In this document: positions 14,129 through 26,633 of the stretch, piece after piece
Numbering within the stretch: the first letter of the stretch is position 1
How the letters are laid out: every line of letters begins with the position of its first letter
NCBI GenBank assembly: GCA_913031305.1
Contig: CAJWEF010000005.1
Span: 1-39,803, forward strand
DNA length: 39,803 bases
Reading direction: 5' to 3'
Origin: an uncultured Acidiferrobacteraceae bacterium
GTDB taxonomy: Bacteria > Pseudomonadota > Gammaproteobacteria > Arenicellales > UBA868
Notes under the pieces: generated by a model
What the model saw: the letters and a program-made list of their open reading frames with translations, nothing else
Told to the model about the DNA's origin: nothing
Databases searched by the model: none
Made by a program: the position numbers and the translations under genes

Positions 14129-17100
14129 ATGCGCCTAAAAAGAATCCAAGTTTCTGGCTTCAAGTCCTTTGTCGATCCGACCGTTATAACTATTCCGGCC
14201 AACCTCACCGGTATCATTGGGCCTAACGGCTGCGGTAAATCCAACGTTATTGATGCGGTGCGCTGGGTAATGGGCGAAAGCTCGGCCCGCAAACTGCGTG
14301 GCGACAGCATGACTGACGTGATTTTTAACGGTTCTGAGGCACGTAAGCCTGTCGGTAAGGCATCGGTTGAGCTGGTTTTTGATAACACCGACGGCAAAAC
14401 GCCACAGGCTTACGCGCGCTTCAGCGAAATCTCTGTTAAACGCACATTATCTCGTGATGGCACGTCGGAATACCTACTGAACAAGGCACGTTGCCGTCGT
14501 CGGGATATCACTGACCTTTTTCGCGGCACAGGGCTTGGCCATCGGTCCTACTCGATTATTGAGCAGGGCATGGTCAGTCGAATCGTTGAGGCCCGGCCCG
14601 AGGATTTGCGGGCCTTTGTCGAGGAAGCAGCCGGCATTTCCCACTACAAGGACCGTCGTCGTGAGACCGAGACCCGGATGCGCCATACCCGTGACAATCT
14701 CAGCCGGGTAGATGATATCCGTAAGGAGCTTGATACGCAGTTGCGTCGTTTACAACGACAGGCACAGGCGGCACGACGTTACCAGAAACTTAAAGATGAA
14801 GAGCGCACGGTCAATGGCCAACTGCTGGGACTTCGTCATCTGCTAATGCAGTCTCATATCGACGCCCAGTCCGCCCAGACTGCGCACGCGCAGACTGAGG
14901 TTGAGTCACACCTGGTTCGTCAGCGAGCGTTGGAAAGTCAGATCGAAGGGGCTCGCGCTAACGAGATGAGTTCTCAGCAGCAGGTCAGTGACCTACAGGC
15001 TGAATTTTATGCAGCCGGTGCTGATGTTGCCTCTGTTGAACAGGCAATTGAATATGCGCGTGAAACTGGCGAGCAACAGCGGGCCGAGTTCGAGCGTCTT
15101 GAAACGGCCCTGACAGAGATTGGCGCCGAATCTCAACACGACGATCAACGCATTTTAGAACTTGAGGCAGAAGTGGTTTCGCGTCGGGACCAGCGTGAGG
15201 AGCATCTGGCCGTGCAGCGCCAATCTGCAACCCGCCAGGCTGAATCTGAACAGGCTTTAGATGTCTGGCAGGAGCACTGGAACGATTTCGCCCAATCTAC
15301 AGCGACTCCGATAAAGGATCAGGAAGTGCAGCGATCACGCATCGAGCAGCTTGAATCTGCCGATCTTAAGGCGCAGCAGCGCCTCGCCCGCCTCGACCAG
15401 GAGTTGGTGGCGCTACTCGCTGAGGAGGAGGGGTTGGCGGTGGATAGCGCCCGCAGTGACGCGCGGCATAGCGAGGTAGAAACCCGCGAATATGAAAGTC
15501 GTGTCGAGCAGGCCGCGCAGCAGATTAGCGGGTTGCGACAAGAAATTGAAGGCCAGGTAACGGCGGTGGATCAGCAGCGCCAGCAGATGCATGCGGCCCG
15601 CAGCCGTCTGGAGTCGCTACAGGAATTGCAAGAAGCATCGCTGGGACGGGATGATGAGTATGCCGATTGGCTGGAGCGCAGAGGTCTTTCGCATGCCCCG
15701 GTACTTGCCGGCGAAATCCGCGTTGCTAAAGGTTGGGAACGCGCTGCTGATGCGGTGCTCGGCCCGCGCCTGACTGGGTTGGGCGTTGGTAATCTCGATG
15801 GGGCCCTGGCGCATGAGGCAGAACTGCCCCGCCGGGATTTATTCCTGGTCCAATCGGGTTCGTCGTCCACACTGGGTGCTGCAAATACCCTGCTGGCGCA
15901 GTTGCATTGCGCACGCTATGACCTTGGCCCGCTGCTTAGCGGAGTGTATGTAGCCGATGATCTGGCCGCGGCGATCATCCGCCGCGCAACCCTCGATCCA
16001 GGCGAGTGTGTGGTGACCCGTGACGGGGTAATTGTTGGGACGAACTGGGCCCGGGCGCCGCATGGGCGTGACTTGGGAGACGGGCTTCTTGAGCGGGAAG
16101 AGGAAATCACGCGATTACAGGAAAGTGTTAGCACTTTGGTGGACGATACGGCGCAACATGAACGGTTGTTTGAGAGCTTGCGTGAGACTTTGCGCGACCT
16201 GGAACAAAAGCACGAGTCCAGCCAGAAAACACTTAATGACAAGCTGGAAACCCAGACGATGATCCGCCAGGTGCTTTCGGAAAAGGATGCACGATTCTCA
16301 CAAATCGAAACTCGCCGCCAACAGATGGCCCTAGAGACCGACGAGATAATTACCGAGCTGACTGGGACAGGTGCAGCTCTGGATGAGGCTCAACGGCATT
16401 TTGCGATTGCTGAAGACAAGACCGGAGTGCTCGAAGAAAAACGCCTGGCATTGTTAAATGAAAAAGAAGCGCTCACGAGAGCTTTGGCGCGCTCCCGCAC
16501 GGATACCCAGGCGGCTCGGGAAAAATTGCACGACACGGAACTGACCCTGCAGCATAGTCAGGCATCTCTGGATTCATTGAAATCGAGCCTCAACCGTCTC
16601 GAGGTGCAGGGGGGTCGCATGCGTGCGCGTCATCAGGAACTCAAGATCCAACTGGCAAAAGGAGATGATCCTGGAGAGGCGCTGAATGCCCGCTTGAAGA
16701 CTCTGCTCGACCAGCGGACATTGTCAGAAAGCCAACTGGCCGATACTCGCAATGCGCACGCAGCTATTGAAGAACAGATCCGTGATCTGCAGGGGGGTTT
16801 GTCGGAGTGTGAACAGGAGGCAGCCACCGCGCGCGATGCACTCGAAGGTGAGCGGTTGAAGGCACAGGAGCTATCAGTGCGCTCGGAAACTCTGCTGGAA
16901 CAGATTAATGCCAGCAACTATCAGCTAGAGGAGATTTTAGCGAACTTACCTGACCAGGCCGTTGAGGCTGACTGGCTGGTACGATCCGAGAAGTTGGCTC
17001 AGAGGATTGACAATATTGGACCGGTGAACCTGGTTGCGATAGAAGAGTACGAGGAGCAGGCCCAGCGCAAGGAATATTTGGATACACAACATGCTGACTT

Positions 17101-17629
17101 GATTGAAGCGCTGGATACACTTAGCGGCGTCATACGCAAGATCGACCGCGAGACTCGCGAACGTTTCAAGGTTACTTTCGATGCCTTAAATGAAGGATTT
17201 GCCGAGTTTTTCCCACAGATGTTTGGAGGCGGCAGCGCGGTCCTGACATTGACCGATGAAGACATGTTGTCTGCGGGGGTAACGGTTATGGCGCGGCCTC
17301 CGGGCAAACGAAACAGCACCATACACCTCCTGTCGGGGGGTGAAAAAGCACTGACCGCGGTAGCGTTACTATTTGCCCTGTTCCGGCTAAATCCGGCACC
17401 TTTTTGCATTCTTGACGAGGTGGATGCACCACTGGATGATCGTAACGTTGAGCGTTATTGTCAGACCCTGCGTAGTCTGGCGGAGGTATCGCAGCTGGTG
17501 GTAATCACCCACAACAAGATCACCATGGAGTCGACTGATATTTTGCTCGGCGTAACCATGGTGGAGCCGGGTGTCTCATCTATCGTCTCGGTCGATGTCG
17601 ACGAGGCCGTTCGGTTGGCGGCACGGTAA
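14129..17629 (+). CDS. smc: Chromosome segregation ATPase SMC
   Basis: Structural maintenance of chromosomes protein of 1166 residues, which forms rings on DNA that organise and separate chromosomes. Walker A is GPNGCGKSNVIDAVRWVMGE (residues 31-50). Two long coiled coils flank a hinge at about residues 510-640 that includes APVLAGEIRVAKGWERAADA. The ABC signature LLSGGEKALTAVALLFALFR and Walker B PFCILDEVDAPLDD are near the C-terminus. The ORF track begins 10 codons upstream; the ATG at 14129 (MRLKRIQVSGFKSF) matches the family N-terminus. zipA starts 2 bases after the stop codon, and the smc-zipA-ligA order is characteristic of gammaproteobacteria. Confidence 0.97.
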   Translation: MRLKRIQVSGFKSFVDPTVITIPANLTGIIGPNGCGKSNVIDAVRWVMGESSARKLRGDSMTDVIFNGSEARKPVGKASVELVFDNTDGKTPQAYARFSEISVKRTLSRDGTSEYLLNKARCRRRDITDLFRGTGLGHRSYSIIEQGMVSRIVEARPEDLRAFVEEAAGISHYKDRRRETETRMRHTRDNLSRVDDIRKELDTQLRRLQRQAQAARRYQKLKDEERTVNGQLLGLRHLLMQSHIDAQSAQTAHAQTEVESHLVRQRALESQIEGARANEMSSQQQVSDLQAEFYAAGADVASVEQAIEYARETGEQQRAEFERLETALTEIGAESQHDDQRILELEAEVVSRRDQREEHLAVQRQSATRQAESEQALDVWQEHWNDFAQSTATPIKDQEVQRSRIEQLESADLKAQQRLARLDQELVALLAEEEGLAVDSARSDARHSEVETREYESRVEQAAQQISGLRQEIEGQVTAVDQQRQQMHAARSRLESLQELQEASLGRDDEYADWLERRGLSHAPVLAGEIRVAKGWERAADAVLGPRLTGLGVGNLDGALAHEAELPRRDLFLVQSGSSSTLGAANTLLAQLHCARYDLGPLLSGVYVADDLAAAIIRRATLDPGECVVTRDGVIVGTNWARAPHGRDLGDGLLEREEEITRLQESVSTLVDDTAQHERLFESLRETLRDLEQKHESSQKTLNDKLETQTMIRQVLSEKDARFSQIETRRQQMALETDEIITELTGTGAALDEAQRHFAIAEDKTGVLEEKRLALLNEKEALTRALARSRTDTQAAREKLHDTELTLQHSQASLDSLKSSLNRLEVQGGRMRARHQELKIQLAKGDDPGEALNARLKTLLDQRTLSESQLADTRNAHAAIEEQIRDLQGGLSECEQEAATARDALEGERLKAQELSVRSETLLEQINASNYQLEEILANLPDQAVEADWLVRSEKLAQRIDNIGPVNLVAIEEYEEQAQRKEYLDTQHADLIEALDTLSGVIRKIDRETRERFKVTFDALNEGFAEFFPQMFGGGSAVLTLTDEDMLSAGVTVMARPPGKRNSTIHLLSGGEKALTAVALLFALFRLNPAPFCILDEVDAPLDDRNVERYCQTLRSLAEVSQLVVITHNKITMESTDILLGVTMVEPGVSSIVSVDVDEAVRLAAR

Positions 17630-17630
17630 A

Positions 17631-18818
17631 ATGAGCCTGCAAATGGCATTGATAACGCTGGGCCTGGTGGTATTGGGCGCAGTTGCCGCACTGTCATTTC
17701 TTAAGCGCCGCCCAACTACGGCATCTTGGCTGGCGCGACTGCGCGCCGGTATCGCGTCACAAGCTGCAAATTTTCGGTGGCCAGTGGCATTTAATTTTTT
17801 TCGCCCTGATCGCTTGATTAATCGGGTGCGCCAGCGTGAGCCGTCATTGATCGCATCTCATGATTTCGAGGGGCAGGCGAGCGCCCGAACGAAAGGAGAC
17901 GGTTTGAAGGCAGCCGACCAAGCCACTCCAGTCGACAGTTCAGATCAGCGCCCCGGCGAACCGAGCCGTGTACTTGATTCTGAGATTGGCTCTGCACCGA
18001 TCAAGATCGACTACTGGGTGCGCCTGCCTGGACAGACTCCCGTAACCCGGGATCTTGCCTTGTCGGTATTTCGTGAGTACGAGATAAACCTATCGCACCC
18101 AAGGGCGATTCATGGCCGTACGGAGCCGGGTAACGCCTGGCTTGATCTGCGAGACGCCCCGGCCGGAGAGATCTTTACCGACCTGATTATTAGTGTGCAA
18201 ATGGCAGACCCGGATCGTTGTGTCGATGAATCGGAGCTGACCCGTTTTAACAATCTGGCCTATGCTCTTGCAGAGACCCTGGATCGACCGCTACAGTTTG
18301 AATCCAGCATTGAAGAGGCCTTGCCCGAGGCGGCTCGGCTGGAAAGATTTTGCCACGAGTTTGACCTGCTGGCGGTTATCAATATTGAACCAGAACCCGG
18401 TGCTGGGTTTTCCGGGCCCGACGTGGCGCGGGTGGCGGAGCGTGCCGGTATGCGCCTGGGCGAGCAAGATATCTTCCATTTCTTTGATTCGCGAACCGGA
18501 GTCAGCCGCTTTGGGCTCGCCAATCAGCGTGAACCAGGGAGTTTTAGTTATGCAGATCTGGAATCAGGCATGTTTCGAGGTTTGGCGCTGTTTATGAATA
18601 TACCGCGGGTCGAACACCCAGCCCGGACTTTTACCGAGCTTAGGTCGGTTGCGCAGTATGTTTCAACCGAGCTCAACGGTTCACTGGTAGACCCGGATGG
18701 GGTGATCCTTTCAGTTGCGCAATTCGATTCGATCCGTCGACAGATTCAATCGATCGAGTGGTCGATGAAGAAGTACGGGGTGGAGCCGGGCTCGGATGAA
18801 GCCCGGCGCTTGTTCTGA
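17631..18818 (+). CDS. zipA: Cell division protein ZipA
   Basis: Inner-membrane anchor that binds the C-terminal tail of FtsZ and bundles filaments at the septum. The 395-residue product has an N-terminal membrane helix (MALITLGLVVLGAVAALSFL), then a long variable charged linker to about residue 130. The globular FtsZ-binding domain follows, with sequences such as GNAWLDLRDAPAGEIFTDLI and FHFFDSRTGVSRFGLANQRE. The linker makes it longer than E. coli ZipA (328). The ORF-track extension to 17571 lies inside smc; the ATG at 17631 is preferred. Position between smc and ligA supports the call. Confidence 0.93.
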   Translation: MSLQMALITLGLVVLGAVAALSFLKRRPTTASWLARLRAGIASQAANFRWPVAFNFFRPDRLINRVRQREPSLIASHDFEGQASARTKGDGLKAADQATPVDSSDQRPGEPSRVLDSEIGSAPIKIDYWVRLPGQTPVTRDLALSVFREYEINLSHPRAIHGRTEPGNAWLDLRDAPAGEIFTDLIISVQMADPDRCVDESELTRFNNLAYALAETLDRPLQFESSIEEALPEAARLERFCHEFDLLAVINIEPEPGAGFSGPDVARVAERAGMRLGEQDIFHFFDSRTGVSRFGLANQREPGSFSYADLESGMFRGLALFMNIPRVEHPARTFTELRSVAQYVSTELNGSLVDPDGVILSVAQFDSIRRQIQSIEWSMKKYGVEPGSDEARRLF

Positions 18819-18841
18819 GCCGGGCCCGTCAAAAAGGAAGA

Positions 18842-20901
<2,060 letters not shown>

Positions 20902-21023
20902 TCTTCTGATACGAGGGTGTGTTTGTGCCTGCGGTAGAATCCCAGCCCACCACTTTTCCTCATTTAAACCTGGAACGACTGTGTCAACGTTCCCTGATCC
21001 CCACGGACAGCTAAGGAGTACAG

Positions 21024-23684
21024 ATGAATAATTCTTTTAATGCCAAGACTTCGCTGGATGTTAACGGCCGGCGCTACCAGATTTTCGCTCTGGATGCTTT
21101 GTCCGATCAGTTCGACCTGGCGCGGCTGCCCGTGACTTTAAAGATCCTGTTGGAAAACTTGCTTCGTGCAGAGGATGGCGTCGATGTCGTTGCTGGCGAT
21201 ATCGAGGCTTTGGCCGGTTGGATTCCGGGTGCGACGAGTGCAGCTGAGATAGCCTTCGCCCCGGCCCGGGTTTTGATGCAGGATTTTACAGGGGTGCCTG
21301 CGGTTGTGGATCTAGCCGCCATGCGCGAAGCTATTGCGGCGCTGGATGGGGATCCCGAGCGCATAAATCCTTTGTCGCCAGCCGATCTGGTGATCGACCA
21401 CTCGGTCATGGTTGATCATTTCGGTACAGCCGGCGCGTTGCAGGCCAATGCCGATCTCGAATACTCCCGTAACGCGGAGCGCTACGCATTTCTGCGCTGG
21501 GGCCAAGCGGCCTTCAGCAGTTTTCGTGTGGTCCCTCCATCTACCGGTATTGTTCATCAGGTAAACATTGAGTACCTCTCCAGTGTGGTCTTTAGTCGTG
21601 ACTCTGACGGGGAGCTACTGGCCTATCCTGATACGGTGGTCGGGACTGATTCGCACACGACCATGGTTAATGGCCTGGGGGTGCTCGGTTGGGGTGCAGG
21701 TGGAATCGAGGCGGAGGCCGCAATGCTTGGCCAAGCAGTGACCATGCTGATTCCCGATGTTGTTGGATTTGAATTGCACGGCACTCTACCCGAGGGCGCC
21801 ACAGCCACGGACCTAGTCCTTAGCGTAGTCGAAATTCTGCGTCGTCAGGGCGTCGTTGGGAAATTTGTTGAATTCTATGGCGATGGGTTGAACCATCTTT
21901 CGTTGGCGGACAAGGCCACCATCGCTAATATGGCGCCCGAGTACGGGGCTACCTGTGGATTTTTCCCCGTTGATCAAGAAACGCTCAATTATCTGCGTTT
22001 GACTGGGCGATCCGAAGAGGACATCGCACTGGTAGAGGCGTACACGCGACGCCAGGGCTTGTTTCGGGAACCGGGGGCGGTACCGGCGCATTACAGCGAG
22101 ACCGTCCACCTTGATCTTGGCAACATAGTTGCCAGCATTGCCGGGCCAAAGCGGCCACAGGACCGCATTGCCCTGACTGAAGCCCAGCAGGTGATCAACG
22201 ACGCTGCAACCAAACTCAGCGGTAGCAGCGAACGTCGGACCGGCAGGATTACACTTGACGGCGAGACAATGGAATTTCCTGATCTTGGAGTCGCAATTGC
22301 CGCGATCACGAGTTGCACTAATACCTCAAACCCGGGTGTGATCATGGCTGCTGGCTTGCTGGCCCGCAACGCGCGACAACGCGGCCTTACTGTCAAGCCT
22401 TGGGTCAAGACCTCCCTGGCACCGGGGTCCAAGGTGGTGACGGATTATCTGAGTGACGCCGGCCTGCTCGACGATCTGGAAAATATTGGCTTTGCTGTAG
22501 TTGGTTACGGCTGTACCACTTGCATTGGTAATTCCGGCCCCTTGCCCACGCCCGTGAGTGAAGTGATTCGGGAACGGGACCTCATTGCCTGTTCGGTGCT
22601 CTCAGGTAATCGAAACTTCGAGGGCAGGGTGCATGCCGAGGTGCGCATGAATTTCCTGGCCTCACCGCCCTTGGTGGTAGCCTACGCGCTGGCCGGCACA
22701 ACCGATATCGATCTTGTGAATGATCCTATAGGAGTGGATGGTCAGGGTAACCCGGTGACTTTGGGTGACTTGTGGCCTCAACAACTCGAAATTAACCAGG
22801 CCGTTGCCAGGCATGTGACACGGGAAATGTTCCGCTCCCGCTATTCAGATGTTTTTCGCGGCGACAGCCAGTGGGGCGAGGTTCCGGTGAGCGCAGGCAA
22901 TCGCTTTGCCTGGGATCAGCATTCCACCTACGTTCGCCGCCCCCCGTACTTCGATCACATGGAGCGCACGCCTGGCCAGCTAAAGGCTATTACCAGCGCC
23001 AGAGTCTTAGCGTTACTTGGCGATAGCATCACTACCGATCATATCTCTCCAGCGGGGGCCATTCAGGCCGACAGCCCAGCTGGGCAATATTTGCAGGAGC
23101 ATGGGGTGGAGCGAGCTGATTTCAATTCTTATGGGTCGCGCCGCGGTAATCACGAGGTGATGGTGCGTGGAACCTTTGCCAATATCCGGCTACGCAACGC
23201 TATGGCGCCTGGCACTGAAGGTGGTTGGACTACCTTCCAACCTGGTGGCGAACAGATGACGATCTATGACGCAGCCATGTCTTACGCGGCAAAGGGTACA
23301 GCACTGCTGGTTATTGGCGGCAAGGAGTATGGCACGGGATCCTCGCGAGACTGGGCAGCCAAGGGCGCTTCTTTGCTGGGCGTCAAGGCGGTACTGGTTG
23401 AAAGCTTTGAGCGTATCCACCGCTCCAATCTGATAGGTATGGGTGTATTACCGCTGGAGTTTGCGGATGGCGAGAGCGCTCAAAACCTGGAAATTTCGGG
23501 TACTGAAGTGTTTGATCTGGCCCAACCTATCGTCGGCGCGACCGAGCTTGAGGTGCGTATGACCCGAGCCGATGGCATCGTCAAATCCTTCATGACGAAG
23601 GTCCGTATCGATACCCCTAAGGAGTGGGATTACTACTGCAACGGCGGCATTTTGCCTTATATGGTGCGCCAGTTGCTTGATTGA
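21024..23684 (+). CDS. acnA: Aconitate hydratase, AcnA/IRP1 type
   Basis: [4Fe-4S] enzyme that isomerises citrate and isocitrate in the TCA and glyoxylate cycles. The 886-residue length is typical of the AcnA/IRP group (about 890). The three cluster cysteines are in [14 protein letters not shown] (one) and [15 protein letters not shown] (two). The swivel domain carries [20 protein letters not shown], and [15 protein letters not shown] precedes it. TAAGGAG lies 7 bases before the ATG. It has its own 122-base upstream region after ligA and ends 26 bases from the convergent EamA gene. A 2-methylaconitate role is less likely because no prp genes are in view. Confidence 0.95.
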   Translation: MNNSFNAKTSLDVNGRRYQIFALDALSDQFDLARLPVTLKILLENLLRAEDGVDVVAGDIEALAGWIPGATSAAEIAFAPARVLMQDFTGVPAVVDLAAMREAIAALDGDPERINPLSPADLVIDHSVMVDHFGTAGALQANADLEYSRNAERYAFLRWGQAAFSSFRVVPPSTGIVHQVNIEYLSSVVFSRDSDGELLAYPDTVVGTDSHTTMVNGLGVLGWGAGGIEAEAAMLGQAVTMLIPDVVGFELHGTLPEGATATDLVLSVVEILRRQGVVGKFVEFYGDGLNHLSLADKATIANMAPEYGATCGFFPVDQETLNYLRLTGRSEEDIALVEAYTRRQGLFREPGAVPAHYSETVHLDLGNIVASIAGPKRPQDRIALTEAQQVINDAATKLSGSSERRTGRITLDGETMEFPDLGVAIAAITSCTNTSNPGVIMAAGLLARNARQRGLTVKPWVKTSLAPGSKVVTDYLSDAGLLDDLENIGFAVVGYGCTTCIGNSGPLPTPVSEVIRERDLIACSVLSGNRNFEGRVHAEVRMNFLASPPLVVAYALAGTTDIDLVNDPIGVDGQGNPVTLGDLWPQQLEINQAVARHVTREMFRSRYSDVFRGDSQWGEVPVSAGNRFAWDQHSTYVRRPPYFDHMERTPGQLKAITSARVLALLGDSITTDHISPAGAIQADSPAGQYLQEHGVERADFNSYGSRRGNHEVMVRGTFANIRLRNAMAPGTEGGWTTFQPGGEQMTIYDAAMSYAAKGTALLVIGGKEYGTGSSRDWAAKGASLLGVKAVLVESFERIHRSNLIGMGVLPLEFADGESAQNLEISGTEVFDLAQPIVGATELEVRMTRADGIVKSFMTKVRIDTPKEWDYYCNGGILPYMVRQLLD

Positions 23685-23710
23685 TCGGAAGGTTGCGCCA
23701 AGGTTCGTCT

Positions 23711-24601
23711 TCAGCGTCTGGGTATGCGTTTGCGAACGATAGTGATGGCACACAACACTAGCGCCAAAGCGGTCAGCAGACGCCACGAGGCAGTCTCACC
23801 TAAAAAAATCACACCCCATAGTGCGCCAAGAACTGGAATCAGGTAGTTGATCTGGGCGAAGTTGTTTGCCCCGAGGCGAGGGACCAGGTAAAAGAACAGG
23901 AGTGCTGCGAGGGCTGTAGGCAAAAGACCGAGGTAGGCGATCGCGGCCAGTCCGCCAATGCCTGGATGCATCTGCCAGGGTTGCTCGAGAATTAACGTCA
24001 CGGGTAACATCCATAGCAAACCGGCCAGCATAGCTCCCGTAGCCATCACTTTGCCGCTACCGTGGCCAGCATAGTAACGGGTAAAGGTAGCTGATGCGCC
24101 ATAGCAGATGGCACTGGTGATCACCGCCAGTTGGGCCAGGATCGGCGCGGTCAACCCGGCCCGTGCCTCGGCCCCGATCAGGACCAGAAGACCGCCAAAG
24201 CCAATCGAGATTCCAATCGCGGTTTGGGTGGTAAATGGCTCGTCCCGGATAAACAGGTGAGCCAGAACTGCCGTAGCCACCGGCATGACACCCATCAGCA
24301 CGGCGGTCAGACCACTGTCAATATGAATTTCACCCCAACTGATCAAAGTGAACGGTAATGCATTTCCAAAAAGCCCAATGAATGCAAAAATCTTCAACGA
24401 AGTCGCATCTCGCGGCAGTCGTTCACCGTTGATTCTCAGCCATAGGTATAGAACACCTGCAGCAATCCCCAGGCGAGCCGCGGTCAGGGTCAATGGCCCG
24501 ACCGTATCGACGCCGATCTTGATAAAAACAAAAGATCCGCTCCATATTATGGCAAGCCCTAGTAAAAGAGCGTAGTCTTTAGGCGCACGGGAAAGATTCA
24601 T
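23711..24601 (-). CDS. EamA/DMT-family transporter
   Basis: Inner-membrane drug/metabolite transporter of 296 residues with about ten hydrophobic segments in two EamA repeats. The first starts DYALLLGLAIIWSGSFVFIK; the second includes AVITSAICYGASATFTRYY and later ALWGVIFLGE, a typical DMT C-terminal pattern. The family exports amino acids, nucleosides or other small molecules; the substrate is unknown. It is divergent from the formylglutamate amidohydrolase-like gene and convergent with acnA. Confidence 0.9.
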   Translation of the reverse strand: MNLSRAPKDYALLLGLAIIWSGSFVFIKIGVDTVGPLTLTAARLGIAAGVLYLWLRINGERLPRDATSLKIFAFIGLFGNALPFTLISWGEIHIDSGLTAVLMGVMPVATAVLAHLFIRDEPFTTQTAIGISIGFGGLLVLIGAEARAGLTAPILAQLAVITSAICYGASATFTRYYAGHGSGKVMATGAMLAGLLWMLPVTLILEQPWQMHPGIGGLAAIAYLGLLPTALAALLFFYLVPRLGANNFAQINYLIPVLGALWGVIFLGETASWRLLTALALVLCAITIVRKRIPRR

Positions 24602-24684
24602 TTACTCAACTTAGATTGGTGCTCGGGCTCAACGGGCGGTGCGAGCATAACCCAGGTCCATCGATTGGTATAACAGGGGAAAAG

Positions 24685-25500
24685 TTGGATAACAGCATCA
24701 GTCATCCAGGCCCTTTACCCTTGCTTGCAGAGGATGAGACTCCGCCGTTTGAGATCGAAAACCCTGATGGCGCAGCGGCGCTGGTGCTGGTATGTGACCA
24801 TGCTCGTAATACCATTCCGCGCTCGCTGTGCGATCTCGGGTTGGATTCGACGGTACTAGGTGAGCACGTTGCCCTGGACATTGGTTGTGAGATGCTGGCG
24901 CGCCGCCTGATGTACCTGCTGGATGGCGCGCTCATTCTGGCGCGGTATTCACGATTGGTGATCGACCTTAATCGGCATCTTGCGGACCCCGCCTCGATCC
25001 TCTCCTGTAGTGACCGTTCCATTATTCCTGGCAATCAAAACCTCTCAGCGGAGCAGCGCCTGTGTCGTGCTGAGGAGGTTTTTGTTCCTTACCATAATGC
25101 GGTTGCCTCTCAGGTTGAGCACGTGCGGGTCATTCATGGCGTACCGGTGTTGATCGCACTGCATAGTTTTACCCCGGAGTTGGCTGGGGAACCAAGGCCC
25201 TGGGAGATTGGTGTACTATGGACCGATGATCAGCGCATGAGCCTGCCACTGCTGCGCAGCCTGCGAAATGATCCAAACCTGTGTGTCGGAGATAATCAGC
25301 CCTATGATGCCCGCGAGCATGTTGGCTACACGATCGAAACCCACGGCGGAGCCAACGGCTTTCCGCATGTTCTGATTGAGATTCGCCAGGACCTGATTGA
25401 AACCGAGGCGGGAATAATGATCTGGGCAGACCTGCTAGCGGAACATTTGATGCCAATTCTCGCCGATGATGAGCTCTACCACAGATGGGACTGTGACTGA
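24685..25500 (+). CDS. N-formylglutamate amidohydrolase-family protein
   Basis: Zinc hydrolase family that includes HutG2, which releases formate from N-formylglutamate in histidine breakdown. Family features are LVCDHARNTIPRSL near the N-terminus, HVALDIGCEMLARRL, RYSRLVIDLNRHLADPASI, PVLIALHSFTPELAGE and YTIETHGGANGFPHVLIEI. The product is about 271 residues from a TTG at 24685 with AGGGGA upstream; the ORF track uses an earlier TTG (24616), whose extra 23 residues look unlike the family. No hut genes are nearby, and it overlaps the carboxylate-amine ligase start (TGATG), so the true substrate may be another N-acyl or amide compound. Confidence 0.82.
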   Translation: MDNSISHPGPLPLLAEDETPPFEIENPDGAAALVLVCDHARNTIPRSLCDLGLDSTVLGEHVALDIGCEMLARRLMYLLDGALILARYSRLVIDLNRHLADPASILSCSDRSIIPGNQNLSAEQRLCRAEEVFVPYHNAVASQVEHVRVIHGVPVLIALHSFTPELAGEPRPWEIGVLWTDDQRMSLPLLRSLRNDPNLCVGDNQPYDAREHVGYTIETHGGANGFPHVLIEIRQDLIETEAGIMIWADLLAEHLMPILADDELYHRWDCD

Positions 25501-26633
25501 TGCAGGCACCCAGTTTTACTATCGGAGTCGAGGAAGAATACCTGCTGGTTGAACGGGGGGCCCGCTGCCTGATTCGCGAAGTCCCAAATGGCCTGATGGC
25601 GGATCTTTCTGCGAGGTTAGGACAGCAAGTCAGTCCCGAGTTTTTGCAATGCCAGGTCGAGGTCGGAACGCAGGTTTGCAAGGATATCTCACAGATTCGC
25701 GAGCAGTTACAGATGTTGCGTGGTGTAGTCGCACAAGTGATCGGGGGCTACGGACTGAAACTGGTTGCCGCATCAACGCATCCGTGGGCCCGGCCTGAAG
25801 AACTGGAACATACGCCAAAAACCCGTTACGACAATCTTGAGAAAGATCTGCAACAGGTGGCACGGCGGTTGATGATCTGCGGCATGCACGTCCATGTTGC
25901 GATTGAAGACGAGGAGTTGCGGATGGATTTGCTCGACCAGACCGCTTACGTTATTCCACATTTCCTGGCCTTGAGCGCCTCATCTCCCTTCTGGGAGGGT
26001 CAGGATACCGGCCTGCAGTCCTATCGCATATCGGTCTGGGACGAAATGCCCCGCACCGGCCTGCCCGAATACTTCGAAAGTTTTGCCGAGTACCGCCGTC
26101 ACGTTGAGGTCCTGACCCGCGCCGGCATTATTGAGGATGCTACCAAGATCTGGTGGGATATGCGCCCTAGCGCGCGTTTTCCGACGCTGGAACTCCGTAT
26201 TACCGACGTTTGCACTTCACTGGAGGACGCAGTCTGCCTGGCAGCGCTTTATCGTTGCTGGCTGCGGATGCTTTTTCGCCTTCGCACGCAGAACCAACGC
26301 TGGCGGCGTTATGCCCGCATGTTGATTGCCGAGAACCGCTGGCGTGCACAACGTTATGGCTGTGCTTCCGAATTACTGGATTTTGGCCGCAGCACCCTGG
26401 TGCCTTACGCCGAACTGGTGGAAGAAATACTTGAACTCATCGCCGAGGACGCCCAGTTTTTCGACTGTGAAAAAGAGGTATCACATGCACGGGTCATCCT
26501 GCAGCGGGGCAGCAGTGCACAGCGCCAGCTGGCAATTTTCTATCGCGAGCTAAATGGCGGCGCCAGCCGGGAGGCAGCACTGGTTGCAGTGGTCGACTGG
26601 CTGATCAGCGAGACTACGCCGACTCCGATTTAA
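25500..26633 (+). CDS. Carboxylate-amine ligase, YbdK/GCS2 family
   Basis: ATP-dependent ligase of the glutamate-cysteine ligase type 2 group, 377 residues (family about 370-380). Motifs are FTIGVEEEYLLVE at the N-terminus, QCQVEVGTQVC, ICGMHVHVAIEDEE around residue 125 and ARFPTLELRITDVCTSLED (residues about 225-245). E. coli YbdK has weak gamma-glutamylcysteine synthetase activity, but the natural substrates of most members are unknown. The start overlaps the previous stop (TGATG), so the two are likely co-translated and functionally linked. The 3' end overlaps the opposing 308-residue gene by 20 bases. Confidence 0.9.
   Translation: MQAPSFTIGVEEEYLLVERGARCLIREVPNGLMADLSARLGQQVSPEFLQCQVEVGTQVCKDISQIREQLQMLRGVVAQVIGGYGLKLVAASTHPWARPEELEHTPKTRYDNLEKDLQQVARRLMICGMHVHVAIEDEELRMDLLDQTAYVIPHFLALSASSPFWEGQDTGLQSYRISVWDEMPRTGLPEYFESFAEYRRHVEVLTRAGIIEDATKIWWDMRPSARFPTLELRITDVCTSLEDAVCLAALYRCWLRMLFRLRTQNQRWRRYARMLIAENRWRAQRYGCASELLDFGRSTLVPYAELVEEILELIAEDAQFFDCEKEVSHARVILQRGSSAQRQLAIFYRELNGGASREAALVAVVDWLISETTPTPI

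Noticed and set aside
17571-17630. Upstream extension of zipA in the ORF track
   Set aside because: It lies within the smc 3' end; the family N-terminal membrane helix begins at the ATG at 17631.
25169-25681. 170-codon minus-strand ORF opposite the amidohydrolase/ligase junction
   Set aside because: It lies wholly antisense to two well-supported genes, has a low-complexity Arg/Ser/Pro-rich translation and no recognisable domain; a shadow frame.
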